DNA from: Bombyx mori
Taxonomy: Eukaryota; Arthropoda; Insecta; Lepidoptera; Bombycidae
Direction: 5' to 3'
Assembly: GCF_030269925.1 (NCBI RefSeq)
Contig: NC_085127.1
Span: 1,371,501-1,435,500, forward strand
Length of the DNA stretch: 64,000 nucleotides
Part shown: positions 9,973-22,100 of the stretch, piece by piece
Position numbering within the stretch: position 1 is the first letter of the stretch
How the letters are laid out: every line of letters begins with the position of its first letter
Notes under the pieces: model-generated
Seen by the model: the letters and a program-made list of their open reading frames with translations, nothing else
The model's database searches: none
What the model was told of the DNA's origin: nothing
Position numbers and translations under genes: made by a program

Positions 9973-10222
9973 TTTTTTTTTATTGCTTAGATGTGTGGAC
10001 GAGCTCACAGGCCACCTGGTGGTAAGTGGTTACTGGAGCCCATAGGCATCTACAACGTAAATGCGCCACACACCTTGAGATATAGCTCTAAGGTCTCAGT
10101 ATAGTCACAACGGCTGTCCCACCCTTCAAATAGAAACGCATTACTGCTTCACGGCAGAAATAGGAGGGGCGGTGGTACCTACCCGTGCGGACTCACAAGA
10201 GGTCCTACCATCAGTAATTACG
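9973..10222 (-). repeat. Bm1-type SINE, 5'-truncated
   Basis: It starts TTTTTTTATTGCTTAGATG and ends in the body at GGTCCTACCATCAGTAATTA. The tRNA head is absent. Confidence 0.85.
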
Positions 10223-10509
10223 TACGTATATTTTAATAAACAAATTATCTCGACCTATTTAAAGTATTCAATTCGAAAACTTAGCGCTTTGCTTGTTCAG
10301 AAGGCCAATACAATTTTCATAATACAGCACTCATGAGAAAGTTATAAGGCTTAAACAATTTCTCGATTTAAAAATAGCTTAAATAGTAATCGAGTTAATG
10401 TTAACATTTAAGATCGTCAACTATGTACGAGATGTGGAAATGTTATCGATACAGTTTTTTTTTTTGTTTTTGGTAAAAAAAATAGCATTACCAATATTTT
10501 TATTATAGT

Positions 10510-10700
10510 TTCTTTTTGTTGACCTTGTAGGCAGACGAGCATGCGGACCACCGGATGGTGAGTGATTACCGTTGCCCATGGACTTCAGCAATGCCAGGGG
10601 CAGAGCCAATCCGCTACCTACCGCTTAATACTCTCCACAAGCCTCGTTTGAAGAAGGACATAGCGCTCGGGAAGCACCGTGGAGCTCATTCCAAAGCCGG
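10510..10700 (-). pseudogene. LINE ORF2 C-terminus and 3' tail fragment
   Basis: On the minus strand, sequence around 10700-10615 matches a LINE C-terminal segment I recall (SFFKRGLWRVL-like), and 10612-10510 is the GGCTCTGCCCCTGGCATTGC tail with an AT-rich end. Frames are broken. It belongs to the same family as 7730, 36407, 40634, 47744 and 51447. Confidence 0.6.
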
Positions 10701-10729
10701 ATTTATTTCAATTTATTTTAACGTTTTTT

Positions 10730-11161
10730 TTTGCACTATTGTTCTATATTCTCGGAACATTGAAGTAATTGCCACCTATATAGCTATTTGGGTTGAGTTT
10801 CGTGTCCGTGACAATGGACGTGGTAGGGACGATCCGCATTGCAGACCAGTTCGGGCCGGTTACCACGAGATAGCGAGACGGTTTATGTAACACTATAATA
10901 TGACATATAAATCTTTACCGTACTAGCTATGACACTTTTTATTTCATTGATTTGATTTGATTTGAGATAAAGTAACTGGTAAAATAAATGTGACAAGGAT
11001 GATTAATATTAAAAATATTACATGTTAAAGCTTTAAAACACTCTACTGTAAAATTTGTAAGTTTTGAGATTATACCGTTTTAATGTGAGAAGACGACATA
11101 ACTAGTACATTCACTGCCCGCAGGCGTGTACCGATTATTCTGATGAAATACGTACTTATCT
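10730..11161. other. AT-rich stretch without recognised content
   Basis: No supported gene is present. The open frame spanning 10555-10890 is mostly read-through of the LINE fragment to its left. Confidence 0.4.
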
Positions 11162-11517
11162 AATACAGGTGACCCTCCTATACTGCACGGTATTTTACAA
11201 CACGGTTTCACTATAACACGCAAAGAAAAATTCGCCTAAACCCTCTTATAACATGGCACTTCTAAAACACGATAACGAGATTTTTGTTTAAAATTATTAA
11301 ATAAGTTACATTATGCGCTGTGAATATACAATATAATAATATGGGAATACTCGAAATTTTACTGTTTATTTTTATGTATAATAGTTAAAAAAATACCTAG
11401 AGGCGTAGTTGAATGTTTCATTCAGAAAAAATAATCTCCTTTTTGTACTGGCTTATAGTCTCATATAACACGGTTTCGCACAACACGGAACTGTGTTATA
11501 GGGAGGCTATCTGTATT
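11162..11517. mobile_element. MITE-like element with imperfect terminal inverted repeats
   Basis: The left end AATACAGGTGACCCTCCTATA and the inverted right end (AATACAGATAGCCTCCCTATA) match at most positions, and both have subterminal ACAACACGG. The element is about 356 bp and has no ORF. A related end (GGAGGGTTATTTGTATT) occurs near 63765. The family is not identified. Confidence 0.5.
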
Positions 11518-11786
11518 CACGAATGACTTCCCCGATGAAGGAGTGAAATATCGTGGAATAAAAGTCGAACCCACAAAGGGTTTCAAGGTTGATGGGGTCA
11601 TTCACGTTGTTATTCGTTTTAATTAAGAATAAAATACTTTATATAAATAGATTCCGCAGTCCGAAACAGTATATTACGTTTTTTTTTGTTGACATCAAAA
11701 ATTTACGAAAACTGTGCAATTAAAAAAGTTTTTAATGGTATACCACAAAAGACTGTATATGCCTTTACGTTATTGAACATTTCACA

Positions 11787-12024
11787 CTAGTGGCAGGATC
11801 TCTTGTGAGTCCACACGGGTAGGTACCACCACCCTGCCTACTTCTGCCGTGAAGCAGTAATGCGTTTCGGTTTGAAGGGCGGGGCAACCATTGTAACTAT
11901 ACTGAGACCTTAGAACTTGTCTCAAGTTGGGTGGCGCATTTACGTTGTAGATGTCTATGGGCTTCAGTAACCACTTAACATCAGGTAGGCTGTGAGCTCG
12001 TACACCCATCTAAGCAATAAAAAA
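11787..12024 (+). repeat. Bm1-type SINE, 5'-truncated
   Basis: It runs from GGCAGGATCTCTTGTGAGTC to CACCCATCTAAGCAATAAAA. Confidence 0.87.
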
Positions 12025-12049
12025 TACATATTATGTAACATCTCCAGAA

Positions 12050-12300
12050 AAGAGCACTCGATGGAGAGACTGGTAGTCCAGGGTCGGGTGGAAGGCAGAA
12101 GATCACGCGGCCGCTCACCGACCCCCTGGACTGACTAAAGAAGGCAACTGAGTCCACTATGGTCGAATGTACTCGTAACGCTTCGAACCGCCAGACCTGG
12201 AAGCGCATTGCCTGGAGGACGGTTGTCGGGAGCATGGGCAAGCTAACAGGTCCTACTGCACATACAGCGTCAACGCAACCACGACCACTCTGACAAGAGT
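12050..12300 (+). pseudogene. RTE-like LINE C-terminal fragment
   Basis: Broken frames on the plus strand give pieces such as TMVECTRNASNRQTWKR and WRTVVGS, resembling the tail of lepidopteran RTE-like LINEs (..RWTDQIKK..). Stops and frameshifts are present, and it abuts the A tail of the preceding Bm1. Confidence 0.5.
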
Positions 12301-12309
12301 GTCCGACTG

Positions 12310-13026
12310 AGAAGAAGAAGAATTATGTAACCAATCACGTTTTAATGTATTATTTCCAATCCGGTCTACCGTAAGCTATCATTTATGTTTGGCAGTTAAA
12401 GAAGAACGACCGTAGTTTTTGAACTGGAAACATTCATTGGAGAAAAAAAAATACCAAGGAAAGTTTACGTAAGCCCTTATCGCGATCAAACAGGAAATAG
12501 TCTCGATGAAGACCTGTCCAACAAATGTATGTAAACCATTCCGTGTTTGGACAAACATTTTACCAAACATTTGACCGGCCCGCTGCATTTTAGGGTTCCG
12601 TGAATTGAGCGGAAAACCGATTTTGTCGATGGATCCGAGTGCATTTTGATTTTTACCCGGCGGAATTAACTACGACTTATTGAGTTTTGAACCTCTTTTA
12701 TGAGAATGAGCTCGTTCATCGTCCATCTGGGTTTACGTGGTGATATGTGAAGCAGCGATGTGTGTGGTACAAAAAGCCATCGCAAGCTAGTTGCTCTAAT
12801 TTAATAAACACCACGATCAGCTATATTATAGTACTTTCTACCGTACGCATAGTATTTTTTTAATTTTCCTACTGTTCCTAATATATTCCTTAAGCTCGCA
12901 TGTTTCTTTCGCAAGCATACAGATAGTTAGTATGATCATCAAAAGTTAAAAAAGCACGACAGCATTTCTTTCTATTTTCAAAGTTTAGTTTTATTTATTG
13001 CCTTTGTGGACAGACGAGAGTACACC
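12310..13026. other. unannotated stretch
   Basis: No convincing exon, repeat or RNA gene is visible on either strand. Confidence 0.4.
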
Positions 13027-13155
13027 TTTTTTATTGATTAGATGGGTAGCCGAGCTAACGGCCCACCTGGTGTTAAGTGGTTACCGCAGCCCATAGACAT
13101 CTACAACGTAAATGCCGCCACCCACCTTGGACGTGAGTTGTAAGGTCTCAGTTTT
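13027..13155 (-). repeat. Bm1-type SINE, short 3' fragment
   Basis: It contains TTTTTTATTGATTAGATGGG, CCCACCTGGTGTTAAGTGG and GCCACCCACCTTGG. It ends at GGTCTCAG. Confidence 0.8.
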
Positions 13156-13577
13156 AAAAGTAAGGAAGTGTTGCTTTTGATCTTTAGCAATGCCATGAGC
13201 ACAACCAAGTCGTTCCCAGCTTAGTTGATCCTGGTCCGTGCTTAACATGACTGTGACCATGCCATAAAATTTATTGTAATTATAATACATCTTTATCCTT
13301 CAAAATTTTTAAATATTCAGTCTAAGAAATATCTACGTTTGATTATTAAGAAATAAATATCGTGACTGGTTTTTTTTTATTTTGTACAAATAATAATTTA
13401 ATAGAAAATAACAATAATAATAAAAACAGAGTTTGACAAATTTATCGACCTATCATCATCTATTTGCAATAAACTATCTGCCTAATTGACATTGACATTA
13501 GAAAACTTGATTAGCGTAGGTAATAGTGACGTCAATTGAATCAGGTGACAGCGCCAAGAAAGGAAAATTAAAAAAAA

Positions 13578-13969
13578 GATGTGTGGTGTCGTGGGACACT
13601 GGATAGGACACAAGTTCCTTATTATAAAAATACTAATTTTTAGTTTTATTCGAGGTATAAAGAAAATAATTATTCGAGTATACATTTTTTATTATGATTT
13701 TTTATTGATAAAAAAAATAAAAAAAACTACTAAGTTATAAAATTTATTTTTTTCACAATGATTTATAAAAAATATATTATAATAATATACAAAGAAACAA
13801 CGATTTATTTATGAATAATAATAATAACCGTCATCACGTAGACTATACATTAGACACTGTATAGCCATCATACTAAGACTATACATAAATAATAAAAATC
13901 TTACGTTACGGACGTTTTTTCCCGGTTAGGGTACCCCTCCGCGTCGTACCATAAGGAACTTCGTTCCTT
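13578..13969. repeat. 400-bp interspersed repeat, copy A (diverged)
   Basis: It starts GATGTGTGGTGTCGTGGGAC, contains AAGTTCCTTATTATAAAAAT, and ends CTTACGTTACGGACGTTTTT..CCATAAGGAACTTCGTTCC. The near-terminal motifs GGAACGAAGTTCCTTA and TAAGGAACTTCGTTCC in better copies are inverted repeats of each other. Other copies lie at 18559 and 63086. The central part here is AT-rich and degenerate. Confidence 0.6.
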
Positions 13970-14372
13970 AAGGAAAGTCAAAGCGATTGAAAACTCCCAT
14001 TATTTTCAAACATACATACTCTGTAAAGCACTTTAAAATTATAATAAAACCGAACCCGTTAACAAATTTCGAATCACACTTTACCGCTGTAGCTATGTTT
14101 TTCTAGCCTGACGTCAACATTGGTTTTGCCACCTATCGAGGGTTTAACACGGGGTAAACACGTGAAATTTCGCCTCAAGGGTTATAGGACAGAAAGGGTT
14201 TATTCATAATTTAAATAATCTTGAGTTAGGGTGGTCCTCGGCTTGAAATGCGTCCATTCCGAACCAATTTCTCTCTGAGAGACCAGTCAAAATATAGAGT
14301 ACAGTTTATTAATTCAAATGACGTTATCCTATCGAATTATTTGTCGAATCTATTTATTGAAAAAAAAAAAAC

Positions 14373-14619
14373 TTTTTTTTTTTTGCTTAAATGGGTGGGC
14401 GAGCTCACAGCCCACCTGGTGTTAAGAAGTTACTGGAGCCCATAGACATCTACAACCTAAATACGCCACCCACCTTGAGATATAAGTTCTAAGATTCTAA
14501 GATCTCAAGTATAGTTACAACGGCTGCCCCACCCTTCAAACCGAAACGCATTACTGCTTCACGGCAGAAATAGGCAGGGCGGTGGTACCTACCCGTGCGG
14601 ACTCACAAGAGGTCCTACC
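14373..14619 (-). repeat. Bm1-type SINE, 5'-truncated
   Basis: It starts TTTTTGCTTAAATGGGTGGG and ends CACAAGAGGTCCTACC. A small duplication (AAGATTCTAAGATCTC) is present at about 14491. Confidence 0.87.
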
Positions 14620-15420
14620 GCTTCATTCCCAGTATTGGATTCGAGTATAGCTAGTTCTCTGTTTTAATATCATTGACTTGGGATCTCGATTTACCTACAC
14701 TATAATGAAATAATTCAAATTACATTCTCAAAGAGTAAATCGTAAAAAACACCCCATTAAATAAATAAACTCATTATAACTCAAAAATCTCAAAATTGAT
14801 ACTTAGCCCCTTAATCCACTCGTGTCTTCAATTATTGTACTACATAGTTTTTTTATAATTCAGTAACGCCACTACTGAAGAATGTTCGTAAATCCACTCC
14901 GTACAAAATATTTGGTTGGAACAACATCGCCGGAGTCGTTTGATTCTTGTTTTTTTTTTCTTTTTCTTAACAGTATTTTTTTAAGAGATTTGTGACTAGC
15001 TATAAATTTTATTGAACATAATTTATTTATTTCTATTTCATTTTAAGAATTCGACTATGAATTCGCGAAGGCACGTCGTAAATAGCTGGCAGAATTAATA
15101 ACATGTTTATTTAATAATTTTAATTTTAATTTGGTCGAGCGTTTTGTGCGATCTAGGAGAAGTATAGCATCTGGTCCCCTGGCCTTAAAAGCACGTCTCT
15201 CATATCAGCTATATCGATGACCAGAGCAAAGCGTATAGCTACTTAAAATTCCTATTTAGTGAATTTTCCAATAGGATGTATTGATACGGCTATGTTATCT
15301 CATTTTTAGTAGGTATATAATGACCACCCATATACTCCCTTGTCAGTTGCAGAGATAATTAGTGCTACGTATCGTGAAACTAAAATAAATCCCAATCACT
15401 CTGACATATAATAGAATAGG
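14620..15420. other. AT-rich stretch
   Basis: No gene or recognised repeat is visible. Confidence 0.4.
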
Positions 15421-15835
15421 TTTTTTTTTATTGCTTATGTTGGTGGACGAGCTCACGGCCCACCTGGTGTTAAGCGGTTACCGGAGCCTATAGACATCTA
15501 CAACGTAAATGCCGCCACCCACCTTGAGATATGAGTTCTATGGTCTCAGTATACTTACAACGGCTACCCCACCCTTCAAACCGAAATGCATCACTGCTTC
15601 ACGGCAGAAATAGATAGGGCGATGGTACCTACCATCAGTAATTACGCAAATTACAATTTTACGGGTTTCATTTTTACTACACGATTCTATTCCTTCACCG
15701 TGGAAATCAATCGTGAACATTTGTTAATTACGTATCTCATTAGAAAAATTGGTACTGGCCAGCGGGATTCGAACATCGGTGCAACGCTAGATACAAATGC
15801 ACCGGACGTCTTATCCTTTAGGCCACGACGACTTC
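15421..15835 (-). repeat. Bm1-type SINE, near full length
   Basis: The tRNA-derived head (reverse complement GGCCACGACGACTTC, to 15835), the B-box-like segment and the 3' poly(T)/ATTGCTTA end are all present, with a small deletion around 15630. Confidence 0.9.
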
Positions 15836-16576
15836 TGGATACTCCTACAAAGCGAGTTTTAACGGCTTGCCTGTACCCCTAAGCATGGCCATTGTCCAAG
15901 AGCGCTGCTCTCCAAAGACTAAATAACCTGTAAGCTCACCTAGTTTGGACGATTAAGATCTGCGTATTGTGATTCCCAGTCAAAATTCTCAAAATAAAAC
16001 AAATTAATTCTCCCACGCGATGACAAATTTGGAGCCAAAACGTTGTTTCCAGTGAACGGTAATTTACATTGAAACGTTTAGCAATTAACAATAACAAATA
16101 TATTATAATTAATCATTAGAACATATTTTCTAGAAAATAATTTGATTACGCGCTAACATTAAAATTTATATGAGCGTAATTTGTTTAATTTATTTACAAC
16201 ATTAACGCTTACCTAAGGTGACAGTTAATTCTCGTGACTTAAATTAAATTGATTTTAAATTAGGTTGTGACATAAATATTTATCTTCAATATTTTCAGAT
16301 AAGTATTCGTGATAAGTATTTGGACGGTCAATCTACTGAACTATTTCAATCCCTCGGCGGAAGATCTTCCGTTTGTGTTTACCTCCTAAATTAGTGTTCA
16401 TACTATCACATTACTCGTCCATAATATTAGTGTTCTGATATTATTTAACTCATCGCCTAACTCTGTAACTGTTACTGGTATCACTATTCAAAAGCCAGTA
16501 TATTAGGGGTTAAAGTATGAAATTGCCGATTTGTACTGAGCAATTGAAATTTGTTTTTATTTTCATACTTATTTAG
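15836..16576. other. AT-rich stretch
   Basis: No supported gene is visible. ATTTTAT/TTAATT low-complexity sequence dominates 16080-16280. Confidence 0.4.
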
Positions 16577-16755
16577 TTAAAATATCTACTATTATTATCT
16601 ATACATTGCCGCCATCTAATAGGAAGGTAATTTATGCCTTCGCGATAGAACTCTGGTGATCTAGATTCTACAAACTGTGTGAAAGCATTTTGTACTGCCT
16701 CCTGGGAAGAAAACTTTTTATCACGCAGAAAATTGTCCAAATCAGGAAAAAATAC
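16577..16755 (-). pseudogene. mariner (DD34D-like) transposase C-terminal remnant
   Basis: The minus-strand frame reads LDNFLRDKKFSSQEAVQNAF.. and ..GINYLPIRWRQCIDNNSRYF. The LP-x-RW-x-x-CI-x-x-x-G/S-x-YF ending is the classical mariner transposase C-terminus. The catalytic domain is missing; upstream (right side) the frame runs into a (CATA)n run at 16756-16772. No inverted repeat could be recognised nearby. Confidence 0.75.
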
Positions 16756-16772
16756 ATACATACATACATACA

Positions 16773-17480
16773 ACTTGCCTAATGTGAACTTCGCACGTTT
16801 TCAAATTGTAATTTAATTCTAGTATTAAATGATTTTGTATTTTTTACCAAAACTAAATCGGTATTTTGTTGGTCTGTACGTAAACGACAATTCAACTTAA
16901 GGCTGGCAGTTACAGCTACAAGAAAAAGGACTAAATAATTTTTATTATTTTATTGCTTGAAAGATCGATCATGCTCACTAATCATCTGGTATTAAGTGGA
17001 GCTCACAGACAACGTGCATCTCGAACCGCTTTGAGATTTGAGACCAATTATATTGAGTTTCGTGGGGTCCTTGCAAGGATCGACCCTCGGGTTGCATTGC
17101 ATCACCTTTGCCCCGTCCTCTTAACCAAAATGCGGGACTTGTGCCCTTCGACTCTTCAAAATTCCGGATTGGCAATCCAAAGCTCTTAATAAAAAAATGA
17201 TTTAATGTCGAGATAGGCACTGGGCAGTTCAATTTGGCAAGGATAGATATTACTGTAAGCGTATTACTCTACCTGTCATAAATAATACAGGTGTGCTGGT
17301 CGAAAGCCAAAATTGCGCCTAATTTGTTTCAGCATTCAAGATATTTGACAGATTCTTTATATTCTTTATTTGTTTATTTGAACAGCACAGACAAGCGATG
17401 GTAGGTGACCGTATTTCGAAATCGAAATGAGAGTGCTACATGTCTTGCGACATGAAATCAAAGTCTCAATTTATCTGACC
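16773..17480. other. unannotated stretch
   Basis: There is a weak Bm1-like start at about 16945 (ATTGCTTGAAAGATCG..GTATTAAGTGG) that loses similarity after about 60 bp. The opposing open frames at 16978-17232 lack any recognisable motif. Confidence 0.3.
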
Positions 17481-17755
17481 TGACTCGGTGGTGGAGAGAA
17501 GCGCCCCTGTCTATTGCACTGAGGGTCGTGGGTTCAATTCCCACATCGGGCAAACATTCGTCTGATGAACATGATGTTTGCTCTGCGTCTGGGTGTTTGT
17601 TATCTATATATGTGTATATTTAAACGTATATAAATATGTTTGTTAGTCTCTGGTACCCGTACCACAGGGAATTCTAAATTGGGACCGGATAACCTTGTGT
17701 CAGTTGCTCCCAATTTAATAATTGGGAGCATAATAATATAAGGATAATAATTATT
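17481..17755 (+). repeat. second SINE-like family with tRNA-type B box
   Basis: It contains CACTGAGGGTCGTGGGTTCAA, whose GGGTTCAATTCCC is a tRNA/Pol III B-box match, then ..TGATGAACATGATGTTTGCTC.. and a conserved tail GGGACCGGATAACCTTGTGTC. A related tail is at 20520-20585. This is distinct from Bm1. I recognise it as a common lepidopteran repeat but cannot name it. Confidence 0.55.
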
Positions 17756-18558
17756 TATTATATTATTATTATACTACATGTAGGATATAATATGCCCATT
17801 TAGGTATGTACCGAAATCGTGCCTATGTCTGCCGTCAAGAACTCATGCGGTCCAGTTTGAACAATGAAACAGTGGCTATACATTACAATCCAGATTTCGA
17901 TCACATGGCTTTTATTGTCGGAGCGCATAGATATCACAGCGTAAATATCACCATCCATCTTAAGATAATATATCTGCTCAATACTAACCTTCAACCGGTT
18001 TTCCTGTCTACAGTCGTAAAAGACTACTTAGTTTTAGCGAATTTTTAGCAAATTTAAATAAATATTAATTTGGGAATAGTAAAAAAATCCGTCCACTGAG
18101 TTTGTTTCCTGTGTTCTTCGCGGGGAATTTATTCCTTAAGAAATTTTCTTCTCTGGTAAATGAGACCGAAACTAATATATTTCGGTAGTTCGTTATCTAC
18201 TTTCATCTTAATGACCGGCGCTCTTCTAATTCTACTTTATTTTATACGTAGATAAATCATTTAAGTGACGTTCTAATCTTATTTAATTATCCATTTTTTG
18301 AGTAGCCTAAACAAAAAATATACAAGTAACACCTAACAGGTTAGTCTACCTTAAATTGTCTTTCATTTAAAATTTAATTAGATCCAGTTCTGAAAAAATA
18401 GGTAAGAATATATAAGAAATGTCGTCTATGACTTTTTCAGTCCAAGTTGCAGCTATTCCTATCGCAAATTATTTGTGGAGATTGAAGAGAGGATGCAGCG
18501 ATGTAGTTTTTGAAAATCTGTTCTTTAAATTCCTCATGGCCATTCTCCCTAAAAAAAA
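17756..18558. other. unannotated stretch
   Basis: 17805-17975 shows faint Bm1-like spacing (TAGGTATGTACCG..CATAGATATCACAGCGTAAAT) and may be a very old copy. Otherwise nothing is visible. Confidence 0.3.
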
Positions 18559-18921
18559 GATGTGCGGTGTCGTGGGACACCGGATAGGAACGAAGTTCCT
18601 TATTATAAAAATATTAATTTAGTTCTACTCGAGGTATTAAAAAAAGAAAATTGGACGTTTCGCAACAACCCACGGTCATTCGGTAACGTGCGAACTTATT
18701 GTGGTACACTTCATTCACGGTTGTTTGCATATGAGTTAGTGTATTGCGCAACGAACACTCTGAGATCGTGGTCAATGAATGATAAAAAAATATCTTATTT
18801 TTTGTACGTATTACAAAGTTAAGTCGTAGACTGTGTGCATTACTAATAAAAATCTTACGTTACGGACGTTTTTTCCCGGTTAGGGTACCCCTCCGCATCG
18901 TCCCATAAGGAACTTCATTCC
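18559..18921. repeat. 400-bp interspersed repeat, copy B
   Basis: It has the same ends as 13578-13969 and 63086-63499, with a well-preserved middle (GCAACAACCCACGGTCATTC.., ..GAGATCGTGGTCAATGAATG). It encodes nothing. The near-terminal inverted motifs suggest a DNA-transposon derivative, but no target duplication is evident. Confidence 0.65.
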
Positions 18922-19693
18922 AAAAAACTTTAATCCTATATTTAGTGGGTTTTTTTTCCCATGGATACCTCTGAAGAATGGTCTCAATACTAATAATACG
19001 AACAGTTACATTAATAAGAAAGAAATATCATATCGCTCATTCATTACGCTTTAGTATATAAATCCTAATTCGTTTATTTGCTTTCTAGCTGCGACCGCAT
19101 AGTTAACTGTTGCAACAATATCGTGTAAAGGCTGGTCACATCTCCGGCTGTTCATAATCATCAAGTTAATATCTTAATCCGTCTAGATTGCATTGTCGCA
19201 TAAATCAATTTCAATTTTCATACGCGAGTCGTCAACATAAATTAGACGGGTGTTTTGGTTTTGTTCTGTGAGAACGACATTATTCTTAAACAGGGATGCG
19301 ATGTCTGCAACGTCTACAAAATTCAAGTCTATTCGAAAGTTCTTTCACATTAAGAGATGCATATGTAGATTTTAGTATTAACAAATTAATTGTAAATAAA
19401 GTTAAGATAATAGGTCCTAATAAATAAATTGTTTTTGTACCATTATTTTCATATTAATTGCCGCGTCTCTAACGTGCTTTTATTAGCGCGGTATTTAAAT
19501 TTGTTTGTATGTAAGGGATTTTTTGACATCAATTTTATCGACTTCAAAACGTTCGGTTAAATTGCAACCAAAATATGAACACGCATGAAAGAACCGTTGA
19601 CAAAACAATAATTTTATATCGTCGCTCTAATATCCTGACCAATATTAAGGAAATTAATTTTTAGTTTTAATTTGCTATATAGGCATCAACATA
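18922..19693. other. AT-rich stretch
   Basis: Nothing recognised. Confidence 0.4.
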
Positions 19694-20036
19694 CGGTAAA
19701 CAGTCGACGTCGCCCTAAACGTGTCATTACGGATCCTCCCGATCCATTCACGGTGTTTTTAGGTACCTCAAGCACCAGTCGCCGTCCTCGTCGAACCCGT
19801 CGCTTGCGACGAAGGGCTCGACGAGTAAATTAACCCATAGACACAGCCCACTGAGTTTCTCGCCGGATCTTCTCAGTGTGTCGCGTTTCTGATCCGGTGG
19901 TAGATTCTGCGAAGCACGTCTCTTGCTAGGGTTCGTGTTAGCATCGTCGTCAGGTTTGAGCCCCGTGAGCTCACCTATTAGTTAAGGTTCCGCTGGAATA
20001 GCCTCTCTAGGCTACCAGCTTAAGTAGGAAAAAACA
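19694..20036 (+). repeat. 5'-truncated Jockey-clade LINE tail including ORF2 end
   Basis: It begins within the last ORF2 codons (GTAAACAGTCGACGTCGCCC), passes GAACCCGTCGCTTGCGACGA and CCCACTGAGTTTCTCGCCGG, and ends GCTTAAGTAGG plus an A tail. Confidence 0.87.
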
Positions 20037-20840
20037 AAAAAACAACGTGCGATATGCGGCGCGCGCATCGATACGACAGTCTCAGCAAAATATAGTTCTA
20101 GTGACTACACTACACTTAATTGTGACGTAGTGTGAAACGTTTATATCGGTAACACTCCGTACAAATACCTTAGATACGTTAAAAGCAGCGGCGCTCTAAA
20201 GATAAACAGACTCTCAATAAAGATTTATGGATACACCTTTTTTATTCATTTTTTTTTAATTAAGCTATTTATTAAAGGAAATTTCGATGAGTAAAAACAA
20301 ATCGCTGAAAGAGCTTAAAGAAGGCGACAGCAAAATGAATTGTCTAAATTGTATTTATCATCATTCTGCATATTTATGCCGTGAACTGCCTTCTTATTAT
20401 TTTCGCGGCTAAATGTGTTCACGGTCCTAAAAATCCTTGTCACTGGTCTATGAAGTCATCACAAAGTAAACTGCCCCTCATTTTAAGATATTAGATCAAA
20501 GTCTGCTTCCCACAACACAAGACAATTCTGGTTTGGGACCAGATGACCGTGTGACATTTGACTTCCACATATATAAAATATTATTATCATTGTGAGCCTA
20601 ATGAGTTCTATTTTGTAGCGAGGAAATAAATAAGCGTTAACACCCACTCAATAATTGATCTCCAATCATTTGTGGAGCTAATGAACCGAACTGATATTAC
20701 TTTATTATTAAAATATAAAAGAGAGAAGATATTTAGGACGTGCTAGTCTGCTCCGCTGACTAAATTAGCTTTTAGTCAAAATGTACAAAAATATTACAAC
20801 ACAAAGGTTTTTTTAAACCGGTCATAGCGGGCATTTTGCT
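20037..20840. other. unannotated stretch
   Basis: Only a short tail at 20513-20585 resembles the 17481-17755 repeat. Confidence 0.35.
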
Positions 20841-20866
20841 TAGAGCATCTTAGGTATTAAGATACC

Positions 20867-21104
20867 TTTTTTTTATTGCTTAGATGGGTGGACGAGCCCA
20901 CCTGGTGTTAAATGGTTACTGGAGCCCATAGACATCCACAACGTAAATGCGCCACCCATCTTGAGATATAAGTTCTAAGGTATCAAGTAAGTTACAACGG
21001 CTGCCCCACCCTTAAAACCGAAACGCATTACTGCTTCACGGCAGAAATAGGCAGGGTGGTAGTACCCACCCGCGCGGACTCACAAGAGGTCCTACCACCA
21101 GTAT
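20867..21104 (-). repeat. Bm1-type SINE with 25-bp flanking direct repeats
   Basis: The 3' end TTTTTATTGCTTAGATGGG and the body are present; the head is missing. It is flanked by TAGAGCATCTTAGGTAT..GATACC at 20841-20866 and 21110-21134, consistent with a target-site duplication despite the 5' truncation. Confidence 0.88.
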
Positions 21105-21639
21105 ATACCTAGAGCATCTTAGGTATCAGATACCTAAGATTCTCTACGCATGTCTCACTGTCATATTCACACGATAAGAGAGATAAGGACGAGGCGTATA
21201 ACTCAGCCTTTCGCATTTAAGGTAAAGCCGATCCCAATTTACCCTGAACTTAAATTACATGTCGTGATCTGATGACATCAAATGTAACTTTATGAGTTAT
21301 AAATGAATCATGAATTCAATATTGCGCAGCCGGATTAATATAACAAATCCTGCAACAACAAATACACACTATTTACATGACAATGACATGATAGTCATAA
21401 ATTATTTTATAGCTACAATTCATTACGGCCGACCTTATTTCTATTGTTGTAAAGTATAATTTACTGGAGTCAAAGTCTGACGTAAATCATTTGACTTAAT
21501 TTAATTTGTCATTTCGAAGACGCTTTAATGGAATTAACGATTCCGTGTAATCGATTATTCCTTGTATTGTCTCATAAATTATATGATTCTGGTATTGAAT
21601 CTGGTGTTAGCTAGTTTTCATTATTTACACGAGAGTATG

Positions 21640-21955
21640 TAAATGATTATATTTTCCTCGATTTTCGCGACCCGTATACGTAAATAAACTACTTTTACGT
21701 TTTATTCTCGAATTTATTCTTATTTCTCACCCCCCCCTGAGATTCTCATCATTAACGCCTCCGCAACTGGTGTAGGGAGTTCAACACTCATATAAATATT
21801 AGCCTATCCATTAAGCACATGTATTTTCTACATGGATACCAAGTTTCAAGTCAATCGGATGCATGGTTCAGTAGCTATAACGGAACATCCTTTACGGATG
21901 GTATGGTTGGTTATGGTTTTTACAACCATTGTAGATTTTTATATTAGTATAGCTA
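21640..21955 (-). mobile_element. probable non-autonomous Helitron
   Basis: The right end (..ATATTAGTATAGCTATAGATA) resembles the reverse complement of lepidopteran Helitron 5' termini (TCTATA..CTAATATA). The internal AAGTTTCAAGTCAATCGGAT and TTCAGTAGCTATAACGGA are familiar Helitron sub-terminal sequence from memory. The 3' CTRR end is not located with certainty. Confidence 0.45.
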
Positions 21956-22100
21956 TAGATATTTATCATTATTATTATTTCTGACATTTCGAATATTATA
22001 CAGTTTTTGTGACGCGACACACGGTGAGTCGTTACATGATGTATCGATAAAAGGCGTTTTAATTAATAAAACAATTTTTTTATTATTTGACTAAAATACC

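Noticed and set aside
16978..17232. Overlapping 84- and 78-codon frames on opposite strands
   Set aside because: No recognisable domain. They start in a weakly Bm1-like stretch and are probably remnants of an unidentified repeat.
17524..17560. Possible tRNA gene at GGGTTCAATTCCC
   Set aside because: There is a B-box match but no folding acceptor stem or A box at proper spacing, and the sequence belongs to a dispersed repeat.
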